Shown: positions 37,997-48,137 of the stretch, piece after piece
Layout of the letters: each line of letters begins with the position of its first letter
Position numbering within the stretch: position 1 is the stretch's first letter
Assembly: GCF_000430445.1 (NCBI RefSeq)
Contig: NZ_KE387086.1
Location: 72,475-136,474, forward strand
Origin: Saccharomonospora iraqiensis subsp. iraqiensis
GTDB lineage: Bacteria; Actinomycetota; Actinomycetes; Mycobacteriales; Pseudonocardiaceae
Direction of reading: 5' to 3'
DNA: 64,000 nucleotides
Translations under genes and position numbers: made by a program
Notes under the pieces: generated by a model
Told to the model about the DNA's origin: nothing
Database searches by the model: none
What the model saw: the letters and a program-made list of their open reading frames with translations, nothing else

Positions 37997-40900
37997 GCTG
38001 TCTCCCCCTGAGTGGTCTGCGCCTGCTTGGTGGCCTTCTTCTTGCGCCCGCGGACCGGAGCCTCGGGCCGCCAGGCCGCGAGCTCGTCAAGGGTCTTGCC
38101 GGCGCGCTGCCTGCGGGATTCGAGTTCTTCGTCGACGATGGCAGCCAGACTGACACCGTAGGTCGGGTCGATATCGCTGTGCCACTGCCGCACCCATGGC
38201 TGCAGCTCGGCCAACCCGGCAATCAGCGGCACCATGCCCTCATCGGACCAGCCTTCCTGCTCCCGCTCGTTCATGATCGTGGCCAAGGCCAAGGCCTGTT
38301 GGGCGTAATCCCAGCCCGCCCATCCGAGCAGCGGCGTCGCATCGGTCTCCCGGCCCGCCTCCGGGTAAAGGATGAATCGTTCCTTGGGCACGTCGAGCTT
38401 GCCCCGATGCTGCCAATAGTGCGGTTTGGCGAAGTCAACCGAGGTGTACTTGGGCGGCACCGGGATCGGCTTGTCCAGCTTCTCCCCGGCATCCTCCTTG
38501 CGCTGCAACCGCCAGGTCCCCTCCCAATCCGCGCGCTTACGCAGGCCGGACTCCTTGTAACGGTAAGCAGCCAGGAACGGCACAGACTGGTCCGCCAACA
38601 GTTGCTGCAGGCTGGTGGCCATCGGCACGTCGGGGCTACCTACCCACAGCTCCAGCACGCCGGTGAACTCCTGGTCGCGCCCGAGCGAGTCGGCCAGTTG
38701 CACCACGCTCTGTGGACGCGGCCGACCCTGCCGGTCGAACCACAGGGAGCGCTCCTCCAGCTTGTCTAACAGCCAGTCCTTTAATGCTGCCTGGACCCGC
38801 TTGTCCCATGAGTCAATTAGCCAACGACGCTTATGCTCAGGCCTTTCCAATAGCCGGATGTTGCGGTCGCCTGCAATCACGTCGAGCCGGCGCTGCACGA
38901 GCTTGCGATAGTCCTCCGGCCAGTGCTCGGGAATCTCGGTGATCGGGGTGGAACCGTGCCGATCGAACCAGGCGGTTTCCTCGCCGTCGCGCATCGCCCG
39001 GGCCAGCACAATCTCAAAAGCCCGCTCGCCCAACGCCAGACCGGGAAGCTCACCGAAGTAGGTCAGGTCCTCATTGAGGAGCCCGTAGAGCCGATAGACC
39101 TCCCAGTCCAACTCCTCTTGCACGGTGATCATACGCGCCCTGATCCGCTCGTGCTCGGCATACGCGGCATCCAGCGCTTCGCGGGTCGGTGCGCCGACCT
39201 CGGCTACTGCCTGCGGTGTGTACCGGGTGAGCTCCTGAGCCAGCTCGTCAATCCGGCGAGCGCGGTCGAGCGGACATTCTTCAGGGAGCGGAAAGTTCTT
39301 GAGCGTCGTTCCGTTGAACTGATAGAAATCCTCCCATGGGGCAAGCGTTGTGCGCGCTCCCGCCGTATCGGTTGTACTTCCCTTGTTAAAGCAGTTTTGC
39401 CGCATCCAAAAGCAAGCCACCGATGAATTCAGCACACCCACGAGCTCTAAGTGCTGATCCTCCGTCGCCCCTTCCGGCAGTTTAATAACCGGAGCAGTCT
39501 GCTTGAACACCTTCCCGCCACGATCCAACACAAAGTGATTATGCGTAGCCACTTCTGCAAACGTAATCAGAAGCCCAACTAAAGATAGTTCTTTATGCAG
39601 GTGGCCATACTCAGACCAATGCTGACCCCGCTTGTCTTTATTTTTTCCGAACCAAAGATAGTTCCTAACGACTGTTCTACTTCGCCATAAAACGGGCTCA
39701 TCGTCAGCACGCTCGTCTACTGAAACCTTCCCCTTGGAGATAATATAGGGCCAATACCTCCGATATCCAGAAACAGAATAATCGCGCACGAGATCGCCAT
39801 CGACTGAAAGGCGACTCGGAGCGTCGATCCAGCGAGGAAGAACATAAGCTTCTTCCTCGCCTAGCACAGCATAAACTCCAATCAAGGACGACCTTCCCAA
39901 TGACGTTGCTGCCCCCGCTTCAAGCTGGGCTACGAGCTCAACAGCACCACCCCCAGACAAGCTCCACGGGTGCTGGCCGAGCATGCCACGATCCAAGTCT
40001 GTAACAGTAATCCATTCGTTCTCGAAGTCTGGCTCAGCAACATGGTCAACGATGCTGCTCCACACGATTCCCTTGGCCGCAACTTCGGGACGACCGGGCT
40101 CACCACGGACGCCGAGCACAGCGCGCACGGTCTCGTCGATCTTGCCCTGGTTCCGCCCCACCAGGATCACAGTGGGTGTTCCATGGCCGGGAATGTAAGC
40201 ACCTGACGTGTCAATGACCGCACGCAAATCCTTGTATTTTAAAAACTTCTCGATCAGCGGTGCACCGAACTCACGCTTCATGAATGAGTTCGAGGTGATC
40301 TGGCCAACCCACCCCGGGCGACTGCCCCCATGAGCAAGCCCGAAGAATAACTCCATGAACGGTACCGTAAGCGCGTACTTGCCCTTGCAGTAGTTATACT
40401 GCGCACGGTAAACCGCATTCAACGCCTTGTCTTTGGCGGTAATGTAGGGCGGATTGCCCACCACCACATCGTGTTCACGCTGCAGGATCGCTTTCAGCAG
40501 GCTGACGTCTTCCAGCGAGTAGGAGAAAACCTCCTGGTCGACGTTGAGTAGGTCGTTCTCGAGGGCCTGCTCGCGAGCTCCGAAGATCAGTGCATCCCCT
40601 GCAGCGATCTTCAACTGGAAGTCCGGCACGTTCTCCAGGGAGAGTTCCCCGATTGCTTGCAGCGCTGCGATGACGAGCCGGAAGCGGGCGATGGCCACGG
40701 CGAAGGGGTTGACATCCACGCCGTGCACCCCATCGAGGGCCTTCTGCACCAGCGCGCGGGAGTCCATATTGGGGGCGTGCTTACTCCAGCGGTCCAGCAG
40801 CCGGTGGAAGGCCCCCAGCAGGAAGTGCCCGGAGCCGCAGGTGGGGTCGATGACGCTGAAGCCCTCCAGCGGCCGCTCCTTGATCGCGGGCTCAAAGGTC

Positions 40901-41568
40901 TGGTCGAGGATGAACTCCTCGACGAACTCCGGGGTTTGCAACAGCGCGTAGGTCTTCTGCGCGAACTCGGAGAGGTCCTGGTAGAGGTCGCCGAGGAACC
41001 GGGTGTCCAGGTCGGGGTTGTTCTCGGGGCCGAAGGTGCGCAGCAGCTCGCCCTTGGAGTCCTGTTCCCACCAGAACTCCAGTAGTTTCCGCGCCGCGTC
41101 ACCGGAAGGTGCGACCTGGTGCAGCGGCGAGTAGTCGTCCACCAGTCCGGCGGTGGCGCCAAACTTCCGGAAGTGCTCCACAATCCGGCTCAGCCAGTCC
41201 CGGTCGTTGTGTGCCGGGTTGGTCTGAAAGTAGGCGCGGCGGGCGTCCAGGGCTTCCTGCCTGCGCTGCTTCGACAGTCCGGCAATCCAGACGACCGAGA
41301 CGAGCTCGTTGTCCTCGCAGAACCGGGCGAACACGGTCAGCAGCACCCAGGCCACGGCGGCCTGAGTGACCCGCTCGTCCCGCCACTCCTGCCAGGAAGC
41401 CGCCGTGCGCTCGGCCTTCAGCGCGGCTTCGTGCTCGGCGTGCCAGCGTTCGGCGATACCCTCCTGCCGGGCGAACTCCTCGGAGCCGTCCACCCGCGCG
41501 CGCAAGTCCTTCTCCAGTTGCGTGACCTGCTTGCGCAGCTCGCCGGTCAGCCTGGTCACCTTAACCAC
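37993..41568 (-). CDS. pglX: PglX, BREX adenine-specific DNA methyltransferase
   Basis: A 1191-residue N6-adenine methyltransferase that marks self DNA. The SAM motif DPTCGSGHF is at residues 241-249 and the catalytic NPPY at 372-375. The N-terminal helical part is complete and the C-terminal target-recognition half extends to QGETA. I chose GTG 41568, which has AGGAGG eight bases upstream; another GTG six bases earlier is too close. The middle of the gene (about 39300-40450) is clearly lower in GC than either end. It follows pglW by 55 bases. Confidence 0.94.
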   Translation of the reverse strand: MVKVTRLTGELRKQVTQLEKDLRARVDGSEEFARQEGIAERWHAEHEAALKAERTAASWQEWRDERVTQAAVAWVLLTVFARFCEDNELVSVVWIAGLSKQRRQEALDARRAYFQTNPAHNDRDWLSRIVEHFRKFGATAGLVDDYSPLHQVAPSGDAARKLLEFWWEQDSKGELLRTFGPENNPDLDTRFLGDLYQDLSEFAQKTYALLQTPEFVEEFILDQTFEPAIKERPLEGFSVIDPTCGSGHFLLGAFHRLLDRWSKHAPNMDSRALVQKALDGVHGVDVNPFAVAIARFRLVIAALQAIGELSLENVPDFQLKIAAGDALIFGAREQALENDLLNVDQEVFSYSLEDVSLLKAILQREHDVVVGNPPYITAKDKALNAVYRAQYNYCKGKYALTVPFMELFFGLAHGGSRPGWVGQITSNSFMKREFGAPLIEKFLKYKDLRAVIDTSGAYIPGHGTPTVILVGRNQGKIDETVRAVLGVRGEPGRPEVAAKGIVWSSIVDHVAEPDFENEWITVTDLDRGMLGQHPWSLSGGGAVELVAQLEAGAATSLGRSSLIGVYAVLGEEEAYVLPRWIDAPSRLSVDGDLVRDYSVSGYRRYWPYIISKGKVSVDERADDEPVLWRSRTVVRNYLWFGKNKDKRGQHWSEYGHLHKELSLVGLLITFAEVATHNHFVLDRGGKVFKQTAPVIKLPEGATEDQHLELVGVLNSSVACFWMRQNCFNKGSTTDTAGARTTLAPWEDFYQFNGTTLKNFPLPEECPLDRARRIDELAQELTRYTPQAVAEVGAPTREALDAAYAEHERIRARMITVQEELDWEVYRLYGLLNEDLTYFGELPGLALGERAFEIVLARAMRDGEETAWFDRHGSTPITEIPEHWPEDYRKLVQRRLDVIAGDRNIRLLERPEHKRRWLIDSWDKRVQAALKDWLLDKLEERSLWFDRQGRPRPQSVVQLADSLGRDQEFTGVLELWVGSPDVPMATSLQQLLADQSVPFLAAYRYKESGLRKRADWEGTWRLQRKEDAGEKLDKPIPVPPKYTSVDFAKPHYWQHRGKLDVPKERFILYPEAGRETDATPLLGWAGWDYAQQALALATIMNEREQEGWSDEGMVPLIAGLAELQPWVRQWHSDIDPTYGVSLAAIVDEELESRRQRAGKTLDELAAWRPEAPVRGRKKKATKQAQTTQGETA
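39300..40450. other. AT-rich segment inside pglX
   Basis: The coding sequence here drops to about 45-50% GC by eye (for example 39541-39660 and 39721-39800) against about 68-70% elsewhere in the operon, and uses A/T-ending codons such as ATT, AAA and GTT freely. It covers the part of PglX from just after the NPPY motif into the target-recognition region. The reading frame is intact. The pattern suggests import of a specificity segment by recombination. Confidence 0.7.
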
Positions 41569-41623
41569 AGCCACACCCTCCTCGTTAGAAAGACTTGGTC
41601 CGCACGCCCGTCTTCGTGCAAGG

Positions 41624-44600
41624 TCACCGCGCAAACCGCGATCGTCCGCCCGCGCCGGCCTCGGCAATGTTCGAGCTAGTGCCGTCCGCTTCGGCGTTGT
41701 CCGTCTCGGCATCAGCCTCGGCTTCCTTCGTGGCGAGCCAGTCGGCATCCAGCTCCACGAACTGCCCGTTCGAACCGAGTTGCACCGGCTTGCTGTCCAC
41801 CAGGGCACCACGCATCCACGACAACTGCGGCAGCACCACCCAGACCGCGCGTGAGCGCCGCGCGGCCAGGTCACTCCAGCGGGCGACCATCTTCAACTGC
41901 CCGTAGCGCGCCAACGGTGAGAGCTCGGTCAGGATCAGTGGCCCTGCAGCCACACGGTCTTCAGCGAATACCTCGGCGTCGAGCCGCTCACTAATTGTCG
42001 GCAACGCCTTGCTCAACAGCGCCTGCAAGCCCTGCGCATCTCGGCTGCCCTCCTGAGCAGCATCCGCACCGCGCACCAGGTCCCACGGCAACCCGGCCTC
42101 TTCGGCCACTGCTCTCATCTCGTCGACGAGCATGCCCGTGACGTCCAGCACCTTGCCCCCGTGCCGCCGCGCCAGCACACGAGCGGCACGGTCGACCTCG
42201 GTCGAGCGGCGCACCGCCACTCCCAACGCGAGGAATGAGCGCGCCGAGATACTCTCGGCCAGCGTCGCCCCCAGATAGTCGCCACGGCTCAGTGTTGCCT
42301 CGGTCGGCGCTGGCACGTTTGTGGACTCCCGCGACGGCAAGCCCGTGGTTGTCCGCGCGGCCCGAGGGGAACGGTAGACACCCTCGTCGAAGCGCAGGCC
42401 CACGCCGGAACGCTCCACCACCGCATCCAGCTCCGGACGGTCCGGGAGCGCTTCGAGCTGCGGGAACCGGGCCCGCACCCGCGCGGCCAGCTCGGCCGGA
42501 GACAACTCGACAGTCTCGGCCAGCCCCGCTAGGGCCAGCTGCACCGCCGTGGCCGCAGGCAGGTCGGTCGCGTGTAGTTCCCCCCGCGCAGACAGCGCCG
42601 CACCTCGGGAGGTCTGTGCCGCCAGCCGCACCAGCCGCAGGTCGGTGATCGCGGGCGGGCCGGCGTCGGCGTCGCTCGAGCCGGTGGCGAAGGCGCGGGT
42701 GAACGGGGTGCGGATCTCCCGCGCGGCCCGCTGCTGACTGACCAGGTAGTCTCCGGAGGTGATGGCCTGCGCGACGAGCTCGTCGGCTCGCCGGGCCGCG
42801 GCTTCGGCAGCATCCAGTAGAACCGGTTCCTTGGCCAGTAGCGCCAGCCTGCCGCTGTGCCGTCGCTTGGCGAGTGGCTCGGCGGTCTCGGCGATCTCAT
42901 GTTCGTTGTAGCGGTCCAGCGCCAGCCGCAACAGCCCGGCCGCCGCCCGCTCGCCCTGCTCGGTCGACTCCTGCGGCAGCTCCGGTAAGGCGGCGAGGAT
43001 CTCGCTGGTCAAGGTCTGCACGGTGGCGACCCCACCCAGCGAGTTCAGCGTGCGGCTGAGCAGGCCCACCAGCTGGTCCAGCAGGGTGCGCGGGGCGTCC
43101 TGCTTGGACCAGGTGTCCTGCAGTTCCTTGATGAGCTGATGACCGCGCGGGGCGGACTTGCCGACCGCCTTGGCCACTTCCTGCTGCGCGGCGAACGGGT
43201 CGAGCCCCTCCTCCAGTCCGAGGATCAGGCAGGCCGCCTTCTCCCGGCTGGCGGCCCGCCGCGGGTGGTTCACCGATGTCGCCAGCATCTCGGCGGCGGC
43301 GATCGGGTCGGCCAGGCTGGTCGGCTCGTCGCGGCGTTTGCCGGACAGTTGCCGGCCGAACTGCTTGCGCCAGGCGCGGGCGCGTTTGCGGATCTCCTCG
43401 GTGGTGGATTTCGTTTCCTTGGCCAAAAGCCGATTGAGCTGCACCGAATCCAGCGAAAGCAGATCGGCGACCGTGCCCACGCTGGCCGGTTCCAACGCGG
43501 AAATCGCGCGTGCGGACAGGCCCGCCTCGGCCAGGGTGGTTTCCAGGGTGGCCGCGGCGACCTTGTCCTCGGTGTCATCGGCGTGCCGACCGAGCTTGCG
43601 GAAGATAACTGCCCAGTCGCGGCGCATGTCCTCGGCTGTATCCGGCCGCAGGGCGACATCGCGGGACAGCGCCCTGCGGAAGAACGCCTCCAGTTCCTCA
43701 CGCACCGCCGCATCGAAAGCCGCCCCGTCGACCGTGACGTCCTCAGACACGCTCGCCGGGTTCGCTTCCGGGTCGGACCCGTACTGCGGCAGCTTGCCCG
43801 CTGCCATCTCGTAAAGCACCACGGCCGCGCCGTACAGTTCGGCGGCGCTGTCATAGCTGGTGCGATCGCCCTCGCCGAGGAACGGGTCCAGGTACGGCGG
43901 GGTGCCCGCGGTCAGCGCGCGGGACTCGGTGCCGGCCATCGAAAAGTCGAACAGCACCAGCCGGGTCTCGGTCTTGCCGACCTTACGGACACCGAGATTG
44001 GACGGCTTGATGTCGCGGTGCGTGATCCCGACGCGGTCCAGCGCCACCAACGCATCCAGCAGGTCGGTTCCCCAGCGTTCCAGCAGGTCCAGTGACAGCC
44101 TGCCGCGCTTGGTGGCCAGCTCATCGGCCAGGGTCGAATCGCCCGCGTGTTGCAGCACCAGTGCGGCGCGGTTGCCGATGCTGGTCAGGTAGTTCAGTTG
44201 GGCGATGCGCTCGTGGTTGAGCTTGCCGAGCACCTTCGCCTCGGCTTCCAGGCGCTCGGCTGCGGCGTCGTCCTTGGCGACCTTGAGCACCCGTAACGCG
44301 TCGCCGGCGGTGGCGTCGCGGACCAGGATGCCCACCGCTGTCGAGCCGGAACCGAGCTTGCGCACGTACTCGAACTTCCCCGCCAGTTCCGTGCCGGGCC
44401 CGGCCTCCAGCGGATCCTCCTCGACCGGCGTCGAGGTGGTCAGCGCGGCCGCAGCCTGTTCGAGCTGCTCCAGGAACGCCGTTACCGTCGGGGTCCGTTC
44501 GGAGGGGCGTGGGTCGGTGGCGCGCAGCACCAGAGTGCGCAAGGTGGAGGGGATTTGCGGCAACTCGGCCGACAGGTCCAGCCCGGAGTCCCGGCGGAGC

Positions 44601-45949
44601 CGCTCGACCAGGCTGCCCCGGTCCTGGGCGGGCAGGCCCTGGTTGGTCAACACGTAGAAGGCCAGCATACCCAGCGCAAACACGTCCAGGCGGATCCGGT
44701 CAGCATCGGCCGACCAGCGGCCCTCCGGGGCCTCGAAGAGTTGTTCTTCGTCGGTGAGCTCCGGGCCCAGCGGGCTCACCGACAGTTCCATGTCCGGGAC
44801 GGCGGTGTGGCTGGAGTTCGTCTGGCCCGCCGCGGAGGTGCGGCCTACCGCGTCCCAGTTGGCCACCACGATCGCGAGGTCGCCGTCGCTGCGCTGCCGC
44901 AGCGACACTGCCGAAGGGGTGAGTCCGCGGTGCACCACCCGGTGCCGGTGGGCGTAGTGGAGCGCTTCGGAGACCTGGCGGATGAGGTCGAGCTGCTGAT
45001 CGAGCGTCAGGCTCACACCGTGTTCGGCCAGCCACAGGTCCAGCCGGGCCAGGCGCTGGTCGTCCTCATAGACCAGGCCCACGCCCAGCTCGTCCTTGAT
45101 GATGTCGCGTGGGGTGAGCAGGCTGTCGTGCCGCAGGCGGGACAGCAACCGGTGTTCATGCTCGATCCGGCGTTCCAGTTGGCGCTGCTCGGCGGAGCTG
45201 CTGCCCGGCTTGGGCATATAGAACCGGATGCGGTACCGGTCGGTGGTGGCCACCCGGTGGAAGGCAGGCCAGTCCTGCCAACCGTCCCCATCGCCGAGGG
45301 GCTGGTCGTCAATCACCCACGACCCGACCTCACGCTGGCGACGCTGCACTAGGCCGATCTGCTGCATCAGCGCGGCCAGGATCCCCGAGTTCTTCGCCGA
45401 GATGGGCTTGTGCTTGGCCGGGGCCAGCAGCAGCTCGGAGATCGGTGCCAGGCCCGAACTCGCCTCGTGACCGTCCAGCCCGTACAACCCCTGGCGGGAA
45501 TGAGCCGGGAGGTCGCAACGCAGGTTCGGGTGGTGCAGGAACACCGCCTCCTGCACGAACGGAACGTAGTCGCGCACATCGACGTGGTACTCGCCGCGCT
45601 CCCGTAGGTACTCCTGCAACCGGGTCTTGAGCAGGCTCGCGAAGTACTGGGCTTTACGGCGGGCCAGCTTCAGCGGCGAGTCCTCGGCACGGTGACCGTC
45701 GCGTAACCAACGGTGGTCGTCTCCACGCAGCTGGCCGTTGTAGTACTTCAGTTCGACCAGGTGCAGCGTGTCACGACCGAGTACCAGCAGGTCGACCTCG
45801 TGCCAGCGGCCGTGGGTGTCCCGGAACTCGAAGTTCGACCAGGCGCGGAAGGGCTCCACGTCTGGCAGCAACTCCTGGACCAGGCGCAACCCCTCGGCTT
45901 CGTGGGTGAACTGTGACGGGCTCACCTGGACCCAGCGACCGGACTGCAC
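41624..45949 (-). CDS. pglW: PglW, NERD-domain serine/threonine kinase of BREX
   Basis: A 1441-residue protein. An N-terminal NERD nuclease-like domain (about 10-140) shows E51-V-D53 and E66-L-K68. A first kinase-like lobe (about 230-500) has HRG (340-342) instead of HRD, so it is probably a pseudokinase. A second kinase domain (about 525-800) has a glycine loop (GSGSTAVG 533-540), a proper HRDIKPSN (644-651) and DFS instead of DFG at 668-670. A long helical C-terminus follows. GTG 45949 is preceded by GGGAG. It is first in the six-gene operon. Confidence 0.92.
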   Translation of the reverse strand: MQSGRWVQVSPSQFTHEAEGLRLVQELLPDVEPFRAWSNFEFRDTHGRWHEVDLLVLGRDTLHLVELKYYNGQLRGDDHRWLRDGHRAEDSPLKLARRKAQYFASLLKTRLQEYLRERGEYHVDVRDYVPFVQEAVFLHHPNLRCDLPAHSRQGLYGLDGHEASSGLAPISELLLAPAKHKPISAKNSGILAALMQQIGLVQRRQREVGSWVIDDQPLGDGDGWQDWPAFHRVATTDRYRIRFYMPKPGSSSAEQRQLERRIEHEHRLLSRLRHDSLLTPRDIIKDELGVGLVYEDDQRLARLDLWLAEHGVSLTLDQQLDLIRQVSEALHYAHRHRVVHRGLTPSAVSLRQRSDGDLAIVVANWDAVGRTSAAGQTNSSHTAVPDMELSVSPLGPELTDEEQLFEAPEGRWSADADRIRLDVFALGMLAFYVLTNQGLPAQDRGSLVERLRRDSGLDLSAELPQIPSTLRTLVLRATDPRPSERTPTVTAFLEQLEQAAAALTTSTPVEEDPLEAGPGTELAGKFEYVRKLGSGSTAVGILVRDATAGDALRVLKVAKDDAAAERLEAEAKVLGKLNHERIAQLNYLTSIGNRAALVLQHAGDSTLADELATKRGRLSLDLLERWGTDLLDALVALDRVGITHRDIKPSNLGVRKVGKTETRLVLFDFSMAGTESRALTAGTPPYLDPFLGEGDRTSYDSAAELYGAAVVLYEMAAGKLPQYGSDPEANPASVSEDVTVDGAAFDAAVREELEAFFRRALSRDVALRPDTAEDMRRDWAVIFRKLGRHADDTEDKVAAATLETTLAEAGLSARAISALEPASVGTVADLLSLDSVQLNRLLAKETKSTTEEIRKRARAWRKQFGRQLSGKRRDEPTSLADPIAAAEMLATSVNHPRRAASREKAACLILGLEEGLDPFAAQQEVAKAVGKSAPRGHQLIKELQDTWSKQDAPRTLLDQLVGLLSRTLNSLGGVATVQTLTSEILAALPELPQESTEQGERAAAGLLRLALDRYNEHEIAETAEPLAKRRHSGRLALLAKEPVLLDAAEAAARRADELVAQAITSGDYLVSQQRAAREIRTPFTRAFATGSSDADAGPPAITDLRLVRLAAQTSRGAALSARGELHATDLPAATAVQLALAGLAETVELSPAELAARVRARFPQLEALPDRPELDAVVERSGVGLRFDEGVYRSPRAARTTTGLPSRESTNVPAPTEATLSRGDYLGATLAESISARSFLALGVAVRRSTEVDRAARVLARRHGGKVLDVTGMLVDEMRAVAEEAGLPWDLVRGADAAQEGSRDAQGLQALLSKALPTISERLDAEVFAEDRVAAGPLILTELSPLARYGQLKMVARWSDLAARRSRAVWVVLPQLSWMRGALVDSKPVQLGSNGQFVELDADWLATKEAEADAETDNAEADGTSSNIAEAGAGGRSRFAR

Positions 45950-46154
45950 TCACGCTCCCTTCGAACTCTCCGCGAGTGCCTACGATGCCACGTCACTTTA
46001 CAAGTGTCCGCCACGCCCAACGGCAGATGAGCGCAAGTCGTTACCAGTGGTACGAGCGTCACGGTACGCCAATGACATGGGACCAGGGGAACACACTGGG
46101 TCACCAACTCCATAGGGGGAACGGCTGGTTCCCGCCTCTCCTTCGCTGACGTGG

Positions 46155-46853
46155 TCAACATAGATGTGTGCGTACCGTGTCGAGAATCTGCGCGGCGATG
46201 TTCTCACCGAAGCCTTCAGGGTGCTCTGGGCTGGTGAAGCGTTCGTTGGTGATCCGCACCAGCTCCGTCTCGTCGTGCCCGTTGGCGACGCTGCTGCACT
46301 GGTTGAGGCCCCGGTCGATGGCCTTCTCGTCCTTGCCGTGGACGATGTTCGGGTCAATCACCTCAAGGTCGGCGATATAGGCGGCAGCGGTGTCCTCGTC
46401 AGGATCGGGTGGGAGTCCGGCTTCGGCGCGGATGCTGGAACGTTCGGCAGGGCTGAGCGGTGGCTCATCGGGGCAGCTGGCGTTGTCGACCGTGTCGAAC
46501 TCGGTTTGCCCGTCGCGGAGTCCGGTGACAAGCTCGGCGTCACCGCCGAGGGCGTAGCGCCCGTTGGCGAGTCGGTTGTCCGCCGAACCGGTGCCGCCAG
46601 TGGTGCAGTTAATCCGTACGTAGTAGCCAGCTTCATCGTCGAGACCAGCGACCACATCGTCGAACACCGCTCGAAGATCCTCGTCGCTTCCGACCTCGAT
46701 GGTGATGGTTCTCTGCTGGCCGCTGGTGTCCTGGCTGGTGACGGTGTAGTCGGGTGCCTGACCTCCGACCAGGTGGCCCAGGAGGACCATGAGCACGAGA
46801 AGTCCGGCGAGGCTTCCCCCGATCGTGAGGGTGATGCGCGCGGTCCTGGTCAT
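46155..46853 (-). CDS. Membrane-anchored hypothetical protein
   Basis: A 232-residue protein with one N-terminal transmembrane helix (ITLTIGGSLAGLLVLMVLLG, about residues 7-30) and an extracellular acidic domain containing several cysteines (INCTTGG, DNASCPDEP, LNQCSSV, RTHLC). I do not recognise the domain. The start at 46853 (ATG) puts the anchor at the N-terminus; a GTG nine bases upstream is possible. It lies about 205 bp upstream of pglW on the same strand, but the gap and the different type of product argue against a shared operon. Confidence 0.7.
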   Translation of the reverse strand: MTRTARITLTIGGSLAGLLVLMVLLGHLVGGQAPDYTVTSQDTSGQQRTITIEVGSDEDLRAVFDDVVAGLDDEAGYYVRINCTTGGTGSADNRLANGRYALGGDAELVTGLRDGQTEFDTVDNASCPDEPPLSPAERSSIRAEAGLPPDPDEDTAAAYIADLEVIDPNIVHGKDEKAIDRGLNQCSSVANGHDETELVRITNERFTSPEHPEGFGENIAAQILDTVRTHLC

Positions 46854-47396
46854 AGCGGGCACCCCGGCAGCACCGTCGCGGCAGAGGGAGACGTGAACCC
46901 ATGGGGCGCCGAGTGGCTGTTCTCGCCGCGAACTCGAAGATGATCACGGCGAACGTTCGTCTTGGTCGCTGGTCGCACCCCGTATGAGGGGTCGTTGCGG
47001 CATGCCACAGTCGTCGGCGAACACTTCTGACCGGTCATGACGTTCGTCTCCTCCTTCTTTGGCACCACACCAGTGGTGAGGTGCGGCCCTGCCCGACGAG
47101 GGTTCACCCGCCGCGCCTTGGTTGGGAGGCAGGCCGACCCTCGTGAGCCGGGAAACTCTGTGGGTAGCCCCTGTGGCTCGAATCGCTCGGCCCCAAGTCG
47201 GGCGGATCTGCACCTCCGTTACACCGGTCAACAACCTGTGCAGGATCTCTTCGACTCAATGGCCGGGACTGCTCGGAGCGGGACGGGGTGTTTGCTCCGA
47301 GCAGGAGCGTCGGAAAGCGGACCGATGCCCTCCGTGGCGTAACGGGCACGTCCCCGATGAAGACGACATCGCGAACATCCGACGCCTGGAGGACCC
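46854..47396. other. 543-bp intergenic region
   Basis: The region lies between two divergently transcribed anchored proteins. Short frames on both strands lack ribosome-binding sites and do not resemble known proteins. It presumably holds both promoters; I could not assign them. No tRNA is visible. Confidence 0.5.
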
Positions 47397-47918
47397 ATGA
47401 CCAATCCAACCGGTACCCCACGACAGCCCGCGCCACGGAAACGGATGTGGGCCGGTCTCACCTTCGGCGCTGTCGCCTGTGTTGGCCTCGGCCTCGGCAT
47501 CGGCCTGGCCATCGCCCCGAGCGGCGAGTCCCCGACCGACCACTCATCCGGTAGCGACCCCACCACCCCTGCGGCCAACGAACCCGCCGGGCCAGCCGAG
47601 AGCTACGACTTCGGCGGAACGGAACCACTCCCCACACCCGAGGATTTCGAACTCGCGGTGAAGGTGCAGGAGAAGAAGTGCTTCGGCTCGGCCGGATGCA
47701 CCCTCACCTACCGGATCGAACCCACCTACGTCGGCACCTCCGACCTCACCGAGATCGACCAGACGTTGACCGTGACCTACGAGGTCACCGGCGGCGAACA
47801 GGAACAGATCAACAGCTTCACCCTGCACGGGGAACAGGTACGCCAGGACTCCCACCAGGACATCCAAACCGCCTCGGAAGATGACGAACTGGCGGCAACC
47901 GTCACGGACGTGTACTGA
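47397..47918 (+). CDS. Membrane-anchored hypothetical protein
   Basis: A 173-residue protein with a short basic cytosolic tail, one transmembrane helix (LTFGAVACVGLGLGIGLAI, about 21-40), a Pro/Ser/Thr linker and an extracellular beta-rich domain with a cysteine pair (KKCFGSAGCTLTY). The ATG at 47397 is preceded by GGAGGA. A single-pass exported protein of unknown function, similar in architecture to the divergent gene at 46155. Confidence 0.72.
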   Translation: MTNPTGTPRQPAPRKRMWAGLTFGAVACVGLGLGIGLAIAPSGESPTDHSSGSDPTTPAANEPAGPAESYDFGGTEPLPTPEDFELAVKVQEKKCFGSAGCTLTYRIEPTYVGTSDLTEIDQTLTVTYEVTGGEQEQINSFTLHGEQVRQDSHQDIQTASEDDELAATVTDVY

Positions 47919-48137
47919 CACCAGAGCGTCCTGGCCTGGGCACGAGGTCCACCGTGGTCGACCGTGTTATGGAACGGCGCCGTTATCGGAGGCGGCAGCG
48001 AGCATTGTCCGCGCCTGGCCACCCTCGACAGCTCTCGTGTCTATGCAGCTCTCCCCTACCCGGGAAAGCTGCCGCACCGCGCAGAGCAGGACCGATCAGA
48101 GAGGCCTGGGGTTGACTGCCGTGTATCGGTCCCGTCC

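Noticed and set aside
47037..47342. A 101-codon plus-strand frame between the two anchored proteins
   Set aside because: No ribosome-binding site, no domain, and composition like random GC-rich sequence.
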